Shown: positions 1 to 11,413 of the stretch, one piece after another
Layout of the letters: each line of letters opens with the position of its first letter
Numbering within the stretch: position 1 is the stretch's first letter
Assembly: GCA_964607765.1 (NCBI GenBank)
Contig: CAZSNT010000003.1
Coordinates: 1-64,000, forward strand
Source of the DNA: CAZSNT01 sp964607765
GTDB lineage: Bacteria; Verrucomicrobiota; Lentisphaeria; Oligosphaerales; JABHEG01
DNA length: 64,000 nt
Direction of reading: 5' to 3'
Notes under the pieces: model-generated
The model's input: the letters and a program-made list of their open reading frames with translations, nothing else
Databases searched by the model: none
What the model was told of the DNA's origin: nothing
Position numbers and translations under genes: made by a program

Positions 1-51
1 CACGTACGGTTCTTAGGAGGGAAGGGAGCCGCGAGGCTCCTGACCTATCCG
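1..51 (+). mobile_element. 3' end of a group II intron (domain V 3' strand and domain VI)
   Basis: The window opens with CACGTACGGTTC, which matches the closing strand of the highly conserved group II intron domain V hairpin. It is followed by a short purine-rich linker and a hairpin GGAGCC-GCGA-GGCTCC at about 26-41, then TGACCTATCC, which fits domain VI with a bulged branch-point A and a 3' splice site near 49-51. The rest of the intron, including any reverse transcriptase/maturase gene, lies beyond the left edge. The RAYT transposase starts six bases after this element, so two mobile elements abut. The match is to family consensus from memory; the exact splice site is not certain. Confidence 0.7.
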
Positions 52-56
52 GTGAT

Positions 57-656
57 ATGACAGGACACCGACAGACAAGCCGATTGGCAGGGCGCGATTA
101 CTCCCGGCGCGGCTGCTATTACGTGACGATCTGCACACGGGATCGTGCATGTCTGTTCGGCGAGGTGCGGGACGGCGAGATGCGTCTGAACGGATATGGT
201 CAGATCGCGCGTGATGAATGGCACCGTTCCGCCGATATCCGTGCCGAACTGGCCCTGGACGCGTTCGTGGTCATGCCGAATCATGTACACGGCATCGTGT
301 TCATCGACGGGCAGGAGGGCGACCCGCCGGTCGCCCCTACATTGGTCCCTGGCCCGCGACCACGTTCTCTGGGGTCATTCATTGCCGGGTACAAATCGTC
401 CGTAACCAGACGCATTGCCCGGGCACAAACCGGTGTAGGGGCGACCGGCGGGTCGCCCTCTGCCGGCAGACCGGAAACGGTGTGGCAACGCAATTACCAC
501 GACCACATTGTCAGGCACGGGGCGGGATTGGACAGGGTCCGTCAATACATCCACGACAACCCGCGGAAATGGGAAACCGATGACCATTTCGTGGCGGGAG
601 ACGGAAAGAAGATCACAACGAGCAGGTGCACGCGACCTCGTGACCTCGGCGCGTGA
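57..656 (+). CDS. REP-associated tyrosine transposase (RAYT, Y1/IS200-like)
   Basis: A 199-residue single-domain HUH transposase of the Y1_Tnp superfamily. The N-terminus (DYSRRGCYYVTICTRDRACL) is typical of RAYTs, the HUH metal-binding motif is seen as MPNHVHGI at about residues 73-80, and the candidate nucleophilic tyrosine sits in RQYIHDNPRKW near residue 164. RAYTs act as DNA nicking/strand-transfer enzymes on palindromic REP sequences and are usually domesticated single-copy genes. Here two exact inverted 24-base arms (317-340 and 435-458) lie inside the gene, in frame, and encode GDPPVAPT and GATGGSP. The gene is intact and directly follows a group II intron end. ATG start at 57. Confidence 0.88.
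   Translation: MTGHRQTSRLAGRDYSRRGCYYVTICTRDRACLFGEVRDGEMRLNGYGQIARDEWHRSADIRAELALDAFVVMPNHVHGIVFIDGQEGDPPVAPTLVPGPRPRSLGSFIAGYKSSVTRRIARAQTGVGATGGSPSAGRPETVWQRNYHDHIVRHGAGLDRVRQYIHDNPRKWETDDHFVAGDGKKITTSRCTRPRDLGA
317..458. repeat. REP-like palindromes inside the RAYT gene
   Basis: Positions 317-340 (GGGCGACCCGCC...) and 435-458 (GTAGGGGCGACC...) are exact reverse complements over 24 bases, and each arm is itself a short hairpin (GGGCGACC/GGTCGCCC). The GTAGGGGCG start is the kind of signature found in RAYT-associated REP/BIME units. The 94 bases between the arms are coding. The reading frame of the transposase runs through both arms, so the pair behaves as an in-frame BIME rather than as a disrupting insertion. 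Confidence 0.75.
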
Positions 657-678
657 CCTACACGTTCTCTGAGAAACC

Positions 679-1599
679 ATGAAACTGCGAGCAGGTATGC
701 TGAGGCTTTGTGTTATGCTGGTTCTTTCCGCGTTTTCATCAGCGGCTGACAATCCCCCTGTTCCAGTGATTGGCTTGGATTGGCGGCAAGTAGCCGGGAA
801 TTCTGACAGTTCGCCGCACAGTGAGGTCGTCGATCATTGTTTCTGGATTGCGAGCAATGGGAAGTGGAGACTATGGACACAGATTCGCAACACCGCCGCC
901 GGTCGGGTTTTCAGCCAATGGGCGGGGGAAGATCGGCTGAGCGGCCAATGGCGGCAATCATCTGAACTGTGGCAAGGGGAAGGAAGATACGGCGAAACAC
1001 CGGGTGTCGTTCAAGCTCCTCACGTATACAAGGCGGGTGACACTTACTACATGACTTACGGTGGCGGCGGGCAGATCTGTCTTGCCGAGAGTCGGAATGG
1101 TGTGGCCTTTCGCCGTCAGCGATCGCCAAGCCGCATTGTCTCTGCACTGAGGAATCGTACTCCCAGTGGCATTCGGGACCCTTACATGATGGAGATCGGT
1201 GATCGCTGTCGGATTTACTACACCGAGGAGAACACGGTCGTCATGATCGAGGCGGGGCGCCCCGATTCGCAAACTTGGTCAGAACCTATCGTCGCCTATA
1301 GAGATAAGGCATCTCGCACTCAGTGTCCGACCGTGATTCAGCACGCGGGTTGGTTCTACCTGTTCTGCATGGGGGGCTCTCAGAAGTACCAAACTCAAGT
1401 ACTTGCCTCCAGAGATGCTGACGACTTCGGAGTGGATTCAGCCAAACAGATCACTGTGCTGCAGACATCCGCGTCAGAGATTATCAGGGATGACACCGGA
1501 TGGTATATATCAAGCTTGATCCCAATTCGCGACCGGAAGGGAAATGTGATCAAGCATGGCGGTGTCCGGCTGGCTCCATTCGAGTGGGTGAATAAGTGA
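679..1599 (+). CDS. Secreted five-bladed beta-propeller protein, GH43/GH32-like fold
   Basis: 306 residues with an N-terminal signal peptide (hydrophobic MLRLCVMLVLSAFSS, cleavage near residues 22-23). The body has repeated features of five-bladed-propeller glycosidases: APHVYKAGDTYYMTYGGG near residues 114-131, SGIRDPYMMEIGDRCRIYYT near 165-184 (the RDP motif common in GH43/GH32/GH68 folds), then CPTVIQHAGWFYLFC near 217-231. The most likely role is hydrolysis or binding of a plant- or algal-type glycan outside the cytoplasm, but the substrate cannot be read and the full acid/base set was not assigned. It starts 22 bases after the RAYT and is followed by the attC-flanked GNAT gene. Confidence 0.65.
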   Translation: MKLRAGMLRLCVMLVLSAFSSAADNPPVPVIGLDWRQVAGNSDSSPHSEVVDHCFWIASNGKWRLWTQIRNTAAGRVFSQWAGEDRLSGQWRQSSELWQGEGRYGETPGVVQAPHVYKAGDTYYMTYGGGGQICLAESRNGVAFRRQRSPSRIVSALRNRTPSGIRDPYMMEIGDRCRIYYTEENTVVMIEAGRPDSQTWSEPIVAYRDKASRTQCPTVIQHAGWFYLFCMGGSQKYQTQVLASRDADDFGVDSAKQITVLQTSASEIIRDDTGWYISSLIPIRDRKGNVIKHGGVRLAPFEWVNK

Positions 1600-1700
1600 C
1601 TTTTGCGGCGTCCTTTCTCTGTTGATGCGGAGCCCCCGTCGTTGTGGTGGAGCTCGTCCTTCGCAGGAGTCTGGTTAGACAGCCATTGCTCAGCCCCAAC

Positions 1701-1761
1701 AGAGAACCAGGCCATTCACCGGACGCCGTGGGCACGGCGCCGGTAGAGAGCGGCGTTCGCA
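1701..1761 (+). repeat. attC-like site upstream of the GNAT gene
   Basis: AAC at 1705-1707 and GTT at 1755-1757 bracket a hairpin of ACCGG and CGCCGT (left arm, with one extra A between them) pairing with ACGGCG and CCGGT (right arm) around a GGGC loop. The extrahelical A, the terminal AAC/GTT triplets, and the AACCAGGCC start shared with the site at 2231 all fit an integron attC recombination site. The outer arms pair poorly, so this copy is weaker than the downstream one. Recombination at the GTT would place the GNAT start codon 12 bases inside the cassette, a usual spacing. Confidence 0.38.
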
Positions 1762-1768
1762 AAATGAG

Positions 1769-2281
1769 ATGACACTTCGGAACTACATCCCAACCGATGC
1801 AGAGGCCCTCGCCGACGTCTATCGCGACGCCGCTCGCAACCTGGGGACGCAGGCATACACCCCTGAGCAGACGCGCGTGTGGGCATTGCATCCCGAGGAT
1901 CTCGAGGAATTCCGAGCCACGCTGTCGGAGGGGTTGACCATCTGCGCGGTTGTAGGCGACTCACCTGTTGCCTTCGGGCAGATCCATCCAGTAGACCACG
2001 TTGCCTACCTCTACTGTCATTCAGCCCATGCGCGTCGTGGGTATGCCACAGCCATCCTCACGAAACTAGAGGAGCAGGCGGAAGCAGGTCGGGTCAGCGT
2101 CCTCCGCGTTGAGGCAAGTTGTGTGGCGAAGCCTATCTTCGAGAAGGCTGGTTACCATGTTGTGGAGGAGGAGCGTCCGATACGGCACGGGGTCGAGTTC
2201 CTGCGGTACAAGATGGCCAAGGAAGTCGCGAACCAGGCCTTGCACTTGACGGACAATCGCTCCGCTCATCTCTGCAAGTGA
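1769..2281 (+). CDS. GNAT family N-acetyltransferase (putative integron cassette gene)
   Basis: 170 residues of the Gcn5-related N-acetyltransferase fold, transferring an acetyl group from acetyl-CoA to an amine; the acceptor cannot be told. The pyrophosphate-binding loop of motif A is seen in HARRGYATAIL at about residues 91-101, followed by LRVEASCVAKPIFEKAGY (motif B, ending with the typical F-x-x-x-G-Y). The last 17 residues (NQALHLTDNRSAHLCK) are a translation of the attC-like site and have no place in the fold, as often seen in cassette-borne genes. The gene sits alone between two attC-like sites and needs a promoter from outside or from the short leader. Confidence 0.8.
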   Translation: MTLRNYIPTDAEALADVYRDAARNLGTQAYTPEQTRVWALHPEDLEEFRATLSEGLTICAVVGDSPVAFGQIHPVDHVAYLYCHSAHARRGYATAILTKLEEQAEAGRVSVLRVEASCVAKPIFEKAGYHVVEEERPIRHGVEFLRYKMAKEVANQALHLTDNRSAHLCK

Positions 2282-2297
2282 AGGCCAGCGTTGTGAA
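2227..2297 (+). repeat. attC-like recombination site at the 3' end of the GNAT gene
   Basis: The terminal triplets AAC (2231-2233) and GTT (2290-2292) enclose GGCCTT-G-CACTTG (2236-2248) and CAAGTGAAGGCC (2275-2286). These arms pair perfectly except for a single extrahelical G at 2242. Two to three unpaired bases separate the triplets from the stem, as in the R box, unpaired central spacer and L box layout of attC sites. A smaller CGGA/TCCG hairpin fills the apex. The outer R boxes beyond the triplets pair weakly. Its overlap with the end of the acetyltransferase reading frame is typical of integron cassettes. Confidence 0.52.
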
Positions 2298-2680
2298 TGA
2301 AGAAACGGAACCGCCAATCCCAGCGACGACCGGGGCATGACTATTCATCGCCCGGTGGGTGTTTCGTGACCATTTGCACGACGGACCGTGGGTGTCTATT
2401 CGGACAGGTTGCCGAGGGCGAGATGATTCTCAGCGATGCCGGTCGAATGGTCGACCCGGCTGGACAGACATTCCCCTGCATTGCCCTGGAACTGACGTAG
2501 ATACTGCACAGGTCATGCCGAACCACATCCACGGCATTGTCGTCATTGGTGCCGTAGGGGCGGAGCCCTGTGCCCGCCCAAATGATCAACCGGAACACGG
2601 GCGGCCACGGGGAGCCGCCCCTACGCAGCCATTGCCAGCTCAGGCGGGACGCGCTACATTCCTGGGCAAAAGAGTTCACC
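2297..2680 (+). pseudogene. Decayed RAYT (Y1/IS200-like transposase) remnant
   Basis: The first 67 codons (from 2297) give a clear RAYT N-terminus: GHDYSSPGGCFVTICTTDRGCLFGQ and EGEMILSDAGRM, ending in a stop at 2498-2500. The HUH motif MPNHIHGIVVIG follows in a different frame from 2515, so there is a frameshift or small deletion between the two. After about 2640 no RAYT similarity remains and the tyrosine motif is missing. The copy also carries an internal palindrome (2554-2624). It starts right at the end of the attC-like site. It is taken to be inactive. Confidence 0.75.
2554..2624. repeat. REP-like inverted repeat inside the RAYT remnant
   Basis: GTAGGGGCGG at the left end and CCGCCCCTAC at the right end are exact reverse complements. 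The pairing continues imperfectly inward (GAGCCCTGTGCCCGCCC against GGGCGGCCACGGGGAGC) around a loop of about 19 bases. It has the same GTAGGGGCG start as the palindromes inside the intact RAYT at 57-656, so the two transposase genes carry related REP-like units at equivalent places, just after the MPNH motif. Confidence 0.7.
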
Positions 2681-2747
2681 CCTTTCCCTTCACCATTCTC
2701 ACGGCCGTCCGACGCCTTTTTGATGCCGGGCCTGCGGAGTTCGCAAC

Positions 2748-4133
2748 ATGGAACATGACGTGGTCATCGTCGGGGCCGGCCTTTCGGGGTTGGCCGCCGG
2801 AATCCGGCTCGCGCATTACGGCAAGCGCGTCTGCATTGTGGAGCGCCACACACGCATCGGCGGCTTGAATTCGTACTACTACCGGCGCCGGCGCCTGATC
2901 GATGTGGGGCTCCACGCGCTGACCAACTTCTGCGACGCTCGTGTACGCAGCGCACCGCTCAACCGGCTGCTGCGGCAGTTGCGGCTGCGCCGCGAACAGC
3001 TCCAACTGGCCGAGCAGAATTACTCGGTCATCGCTTTCCCCCAAGCCGAGATGCGGTTCACCAACGACGTCGACGGCCTGATCAGCGAAGTCGGGCGCTG
3101 CTTCCCGGACCAGGAGTCGGGGTTCCGGCAGCTGGTGCAGACTGTCCGGGACCACGACGCGCTGTCCCTGTCCTCGCAGTGGACATCCACACGCAGCGTG
3201 CTCCGGGAGACTATCACCGACCCGATGCTGCGCGACATGCTGTTCTGCCCCGTCATGTACTACGGCAACGCTGTTGAGCACGACATGGACTTCGACCAGT
3301 TCTGTATCATGTTCCAGAGCATTTTCCTCGAGGGCTTCTGCCGTCCGGCCGGTGGCGTGAGGCGGATTCTCGATCTGCTCGAGGAACGGTACCTGGCCTG
3401 CGGCGGCGAGCTGCGGATGGGCTGCGGCGTGCGACAGATCCGCACGGGCGCCGGGGAACTGAAATCGCTGGTGCTGGACGACGACACCGTGCTGGAGCCG
3501 GGTGCGGTGCTCTCCTCTGCCGGGTATGTGGAGACGTTGCGGCTCTGTGACCCGACGCTGACTGAAGCGCGCAGTCACGCCGTTGGACAGATCGGTTTTG
3601 TCGAGAGTATTTTTGTGCTCGACACACCGGCGCACGACCTGGGGCACGATGCAACGATTGTCTTCTTTTCCGAGTTTGACGAGTTCCGCTATGCGCGCGC
3701 CACTGAGTTGGTCGACACCAGCAGCGGCGTGCTGTGCGCGCCGACCAACTTCGGGGAGCTGGGTACCGTGGATGCGGACGTGCCGCAGCTGCGTTTGACG
3801 CACCGTGCCAGCCCGGAGCATTGGGCTGCCCTGAGCCGGACGGAGTACCGCGACGCCAAAGCCCGCATCCTTGACGCCGAGTTGCAGGCTCTCGAGGCAA
3901 CCGTGCCCGGTGTGAGCGCGCACGTTGTGGACCGTGACATGTTCACGCCGTGCACGGTGCAGCGTTACACGGGCCACATCAATGGCGCGGTCTACGGGAG
4001 TCCTGCCAAGCACCGTGACGGCACCACGCCTGTGGGCAAGCTGTTCATCTGCGGCACGGACCAGGGGTTCCTGGGCATTGTCGGTGCCATGCTCAGCGGC
4101 GTTTCCATGGCCAACTATCACCTGCTGAAGTAG
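2748..4133 (+). CDS. FAD-dependent phytoene desaturase/carotenoid isomerase-like oxidoreductase
   Basis: 461 residues, full length for the CrtI/COG1233 family. The N-terminal Rossmann dinucleotide-binding motif is VVIVGAGLSGLAAG (residues 5-18), followed by the ERHTRIGGLNS segment that contacts FAD. The C-terminal part (KLFICGTDQGFLGIVGAMLSG) is the family FAD-binding end. Members desaturate or isomerise carotenoids or act as amine or retinol-type oxidoreductases; with no crtB or other carotenoid gene nearby, the substrate is unknown. ATG start at 2748 with GGAG nine bases upstream. Its stop directly abuts the uvrB start codon, so the two are probably co-transcribed. Confidence 0.78.
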   Translation: MEHDVVIVGAGLSGLAAGIRLAHYGKRVCIVERHTRIGGLNSYYYRRRRLIDVGLHALTNFCDARVRSAPLNRLLRQLRLRREQLQLAEQNYSVIAFPQAEMRFTNDVDGLISEVGRCFPDQESGFRQLVQTVRDHDALSLSSQWTSTRSVLRETITDPMLRDMLFCPVMYYGNAVEHDMDFDQFCIMFQSIFLEGFCRPAGGVRRILDLLEERYLACGGELRMGCGVRQIRTGAGELKSLVLDDDTVLEPGAVLSSAGYVETLRLCDPTLTEARSHAVGQIGFVESIFVLDTPAHDLGHDATIVFFSEFDEFRYARATELVDTSSGVLCAPTNFGELGTVDADVPQLRLTHRASPEHWAALSRTEYRDAKARILDAELQALEATVPGVSAHVVDRDMFTPCTVQRYTGHINGAVYGSPAKHRDGTTPVGKLFICGTDQGFLGIVGAMLSGVSMANYHLLK

Positions 4134-6146
<2,013 letters not shown>

Positions 6147-6302
6147 CCTGGAACGGCGTCAGATTGAGCCGTGGAACGCCCCCCACGGCCTCGTGCGGTG
6201 CGTGAGTGAGGTGGGTGGAGCCGCCTGCCGCCTGCGGCGACTTTTCCGACCACCGGGAGGGGCGTCCGGCGAATCAAGCGAACGCGGCAACAGAGGTGCT
6301 TG

Positions 6303-7963
6303 ATGCAGAACAGCAGTGAGAGCTTGGTGGAGCCTGCAGACAATGGAAGCGGCAAGAGGACGTCGGTGCCTGATTCCCCGGGTGACCGGCCCCCTTCCCT
6401 CGGCCCGCAGCCGGTGACGGTCACGTGCACGGTCACTGTCGTTCTGTTGGCGGTGGCGGCAGATCTGTGTCTCTACGAGGCCCCAGGCGGCACGGGGCGT
6501 GGTGTGTTGCTCATGGCGACGGCGGTTGGACTGCTTTCCCAGAAGCGGGAGGCCACGAGGAATGCGGATTTCGGGCTTCTCGCCGTGGTTGTCCTGACTG
6601 CGGCGATGTCCATGTGGAACCACCACTGGTCTTTGAGCCTTGCCGGCTGGGGNNNNNNNNNNTCAAGCTCTACCAACCCGAGTGGACCATAACCGAAGTA
6701 CTGTCGGTCGTGCCGCAATCGGTTTTGGCGGCTCCCAGGGAGCTTGTTGGCCACATTCGCCGGCACAGGCCGCATGCGTCGCCGGCGCCCGAACCGTCAG
6801 GCAACGCATCGCGCAAGGTCATTGTCGCGCCCATCGCTGCCTGTGTGCTGTTTGCGGCGATCTTCATTGCGGCCAACCCCGTGCTCGAACACTACGCAAG
6901 CGAGTTGGGGGACCAGGTACTGCATTGGTTCAAGAGGCTCCTCGACATAATCAGTTTCTCTCGCCTGTTGAGTTGGCTGGGGTGGCTCCTTGTCTTCGCC
7001 GCTCTTCTGCGCCCGGTGGTTCATTCGTGGCTTGCCGGCTACCTGCGGGGCATTCCGGAGTCTCTCGAGCGCGTGCCTGGCGGTGTTGCCGATGGCGAGG
7101 ACTTCCCGGCTGCTGTGGCTACGCTGGCAGCGCTGAACATCCTGTTTCTCGCATACAACGCCATGGATTCGGTGTACCTGTATTTCAAAGCCGGTCTGCC
7201 GGCCGGCATCAGCTACTCGGATTACTCGCACCGCGGATGCTTCTGGCTGGCGGTGGCGTTGGCTCTCAGCACGCTGGTCATCGGCTTCATCTTCCGGGGC
7301 GATTTGAACTGGCACCCGAAGCGTAGGCGCGTAAGCGGCCTCTCGTACGTCTGGGCTGCCCAGAATGGACTGCTGGCGGTCGGCGCCCTGCGAAGGCTGC
7401 AGATCTACATTGATTACAACGGTCTGACGCGCATGCGGATCATTGGCATCTACGGTGTTCTGCTGGTGGTTGTCGGGCTGGCCTTGATGGTGTGGAAAGT
7501 GCGCCGCACACGGAGTTTCGTGTGGCTGGTGAGGCGTGATCTGCTCGCGCTCTGGATCGCGGTGATCGTGCTGGCACTGACGCCGCGGGACCTGATCTGC
7601 TGCACGTTCAACGTTGCGCGCGTCATGGCCGGCAATCCGCGCCCTCTCACTCTCCTGCACGGGCAACCCATATCGCCGGCGGGCCTGCCGGCGCTGATTC
7701 CGCTGCTGGACTATGCGGGCGACGGGCAGACTGAGAGTGACGCGCTTGCCCCCTTGGTCCGGGACGGTGTCGCCGGGTTGCTCGGGCGGGAACTCGTGCA
7801 GCTGCGTAAAGCCCGGGACGGGCGCTGGAGTCAGTACCAGGGGGCTGGCGCGTGGGCCTTGGCCGAACTCGAGGATGTCAGCGACCAACTCGACACCACG
7901 GCGCGCGACGGCCGCGGCAAAGCCGAGGAGGCAATGCGCGCTCACACCAGGCGCTGGTGGTGA
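6303..7963 (+). CDS. Multi-pass membrane protein, DUF4173/DUF4153-like (interrupted by assembly gap)
   Basis: The N-terminal part (about 117 codons to 6652) and the C-terminal part (6663-7963) lie in different frames on either side of ten Ns. Both are rich in membrane segments, so this is one gene with a gap of unknown true length. Hydrophobic helices include VTVVLLAVAADLCL before the gap and IVAPIAACVLFAAIFIA, LLSWLGWLLVFAALL, LAALNILFLAYNAMDSVYLYF, FWLAVALALSTLVIGFIF and IIGIYGVLLVVVGLALMVW after it. The FLAYNAMDSVYLY and ISYSDYSHRGCFWL segments resemble the DUF4173 family. Function unknown. A TTG at 6300 is an alternative start. It is convergent with the kinase gene at 8113. Confidence 0.65.
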
Positions 7964-8112
7964 GAGGAAGCGACGGCCACCATGACCGCCCCAGGCAATC
8001 CAACGCCGACAGCACGGCCTGTGTGGCTTGCGGCCAACGCGTACTGGTTCGTGTGCGATGACGGGCGCAGGGGGCGGGGAGCGACGGCCGTATTCAGACA
8101 GGCAGGTCCGGG

Positions 8113-9150
8113 TCAGCGCAACAGGTCGCTGAGGGCCGCCTCGAGCTCCTCGAACGTCAGGTAACGCTCGCGATAATCCTGCTTGATCATGCGCGTGAGC
8201 ACCTCGACCAGTTCGGGGCGGAACCCGCGCATCTTGGCCGCGGGAGTAAGCCGTATCTTGGACACGTGCCGTTTGGCCAGGGACTCGACTTCGTCCGAGT
8301 CGAAGAACGTCCGTCCGGTCAACCCGTAGTACATGACCATGCCGAGGCTGTAGATTTCGCTGTAGCCGTCCTCCCCGATGCCCCAAAGCCGTTCAGGCGG
8401 CATGTAGTAGGGCGAACCGGCCACGTACTCGTCCGCCATGCGCAACGCTGCGTCCCGGGTGAGACAGAGTCCGTAATCCAGCAGTTTCACCGCGCCGTCG
8501 CGCGTGATGATGATGTTCTCCGGCTTGAGGTCGCGGTACAGATAGCCGCACTCGTAGATGTGCTTTTCCGCGGCCACGACCTGGAGGGCAAGCTGAATCA
8601 CGTGGTTCTCCCCCAGCCGCCCACGCCACCGGATCAAGTTGTCCAGGCGCTTGCCTTCAACGTACTCCATCACGCTGAAGAACTCTTCGCCGTCCTGACC
8701 ACTGGCGACGCACTTAACCAACCCGGAGTGATCGCCGATGATCTTGCCGACCTCGGACTCGTTGAGGAGCGCCTCGACCGACACGTCCGTGTCCGCCCCC
8801 GTCCGGAAGAGCACTTTGGCGGCGAAGACCTCGCCGGGGGCGCTGATATCGTAGGCCTTGTACACGCTGCCCATGCCGCCGCCCCCCAGCGGCTGGAAGA
8901 GCCAGAACCGGTTGATCCGCATGGGCACGAAACTGGACGCCCGGCACTGGGGGCAGTTGACCATGCGCAGCGGCTTGAGATCCTTCAGAGGCATGCGGCA
9001 GCGGCAACGCGGGCATGCCATCACCCCGCGGGCATACTCGTCGGGCGGAAAGTCGGGCAGAGGCGGCCAATCGCTCTCTTCATCGTAATCGTGCCGCGTC
9101 TGATGTGCTGCGCCTTCGTCAGCCTTGCCACGTTTACCAAACAGCTTCAT
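8113..9150 (-). CDS. Zinc-ribbon Ser/Thr protein kinase
   Basis: 345 residues. An N-terminal zinc ribbon (C46-P-R-C49 and C66-P-Q-C69) precedes a complete Hanks-type kinase domain: glycine loop LGGGGMGSVYKAYD, ATP lysine in FAAKVLF, catalytic loop YRDLKPENI (Tyr in place of the usual His, Asp kept), metal-binding DYG in place of DFG, and the activation segment ending in GSPYYMPPE. There is no transmembrane segment, so it should be cytoplasmic. It is transcribed away from the PilT-type ATPase gene at 9416, with 265 bases between them. That placement suggests, but does not prove, a link to pilus-motor control. Confidence 0.88.
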   Translation of the reverse strand: MKLFGKRGKADEGAAHQTRHDYDEESDWPPLPDFPPDEYARGVMACPRCRCRMPLKDLKPLRMVNCPQCRASSFVPMRINRFWLFQPLGGGGMGSVYKAYDISAPGEVFAAKVLFRTGADTDVSVEALLNESEVGKIIGDHSGLVKCVASGQDGEEFFSVMEYVEGKRLDNLIRWRGRLGENHVIQLALQVVAAEKHIYECGYLYRDLKPENIIITRDGAVKLLDYGLCLTRDAALRMADEYVAGSPYYMPPERLWGIGEDGYSEIYSLGMVMYYGLTGRTFFDSDEVESLAKRHVSKIRLTPAAKMRGFRPELVEVLTRMIKQDYRERYLTFEELEAALSDLLR

Positions 9151-9306
9151 CCGCTCAGCTCACATCCCTTGAAACGTGTGTTCAGTCTCATCGGTATTGG
9201 GCCCGGGCAGTAGCTGCGACCGGCAGGTCTGCCTTCCCCGCGGCGCCAGGCCCGTAGTATAGATCCGCTGCCAATCGATTGCCAACCAACGGAGTTGTCG
9301 CACGTC

Positions 9307-9334
9307 TTGATTTCGCGCACTGCGCTTCTATTAT
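9307..9334 (+). promoter_or_regulatory. Candidate sigma-70 promoter for the PilT-type genes
   Basis: TTGATT (9307-9312) and TATTAT (9329-9334) are separated by 16 bases, about 80 bases upstream of the GTG start at 9416. It is the best -35/-10 pair seen by eye in the intergenic region between the divergent kinase and the PilT-type genes. Confidence 0.42.
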
Positions 9335-9415
9335 TGAACCGTATCCGGTGAAGCGACCGCGACTGCGCGCGCGTGGCCCGGTTCCACATTCAGCAGTTGG
9401 AAGCGAGGACCCTCC

Positions 9416-11412
<1,997 letters not shown>

Positions 11413-11413
<1 letters not shown>

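Noticed and set aside
1674..1680. GTTAGAC as a third attC end
   Set aside because: It matches the GTTRRRY core, but no AAC partner or complementary arm lies within 100 bases upstream.
6168..6189. GCCGTGG/CCACGGC hairpin after uvrB as a terminator
   Set aside because: Only seven pairs and no U-run follow.
6797..8386. Minus-strand open frame opposite the DUF4173-like gene
   Set aside because: The plus strand shows clear membrane helices; the minus-strand product is low-complexity and Arg/Gln/His-rich.
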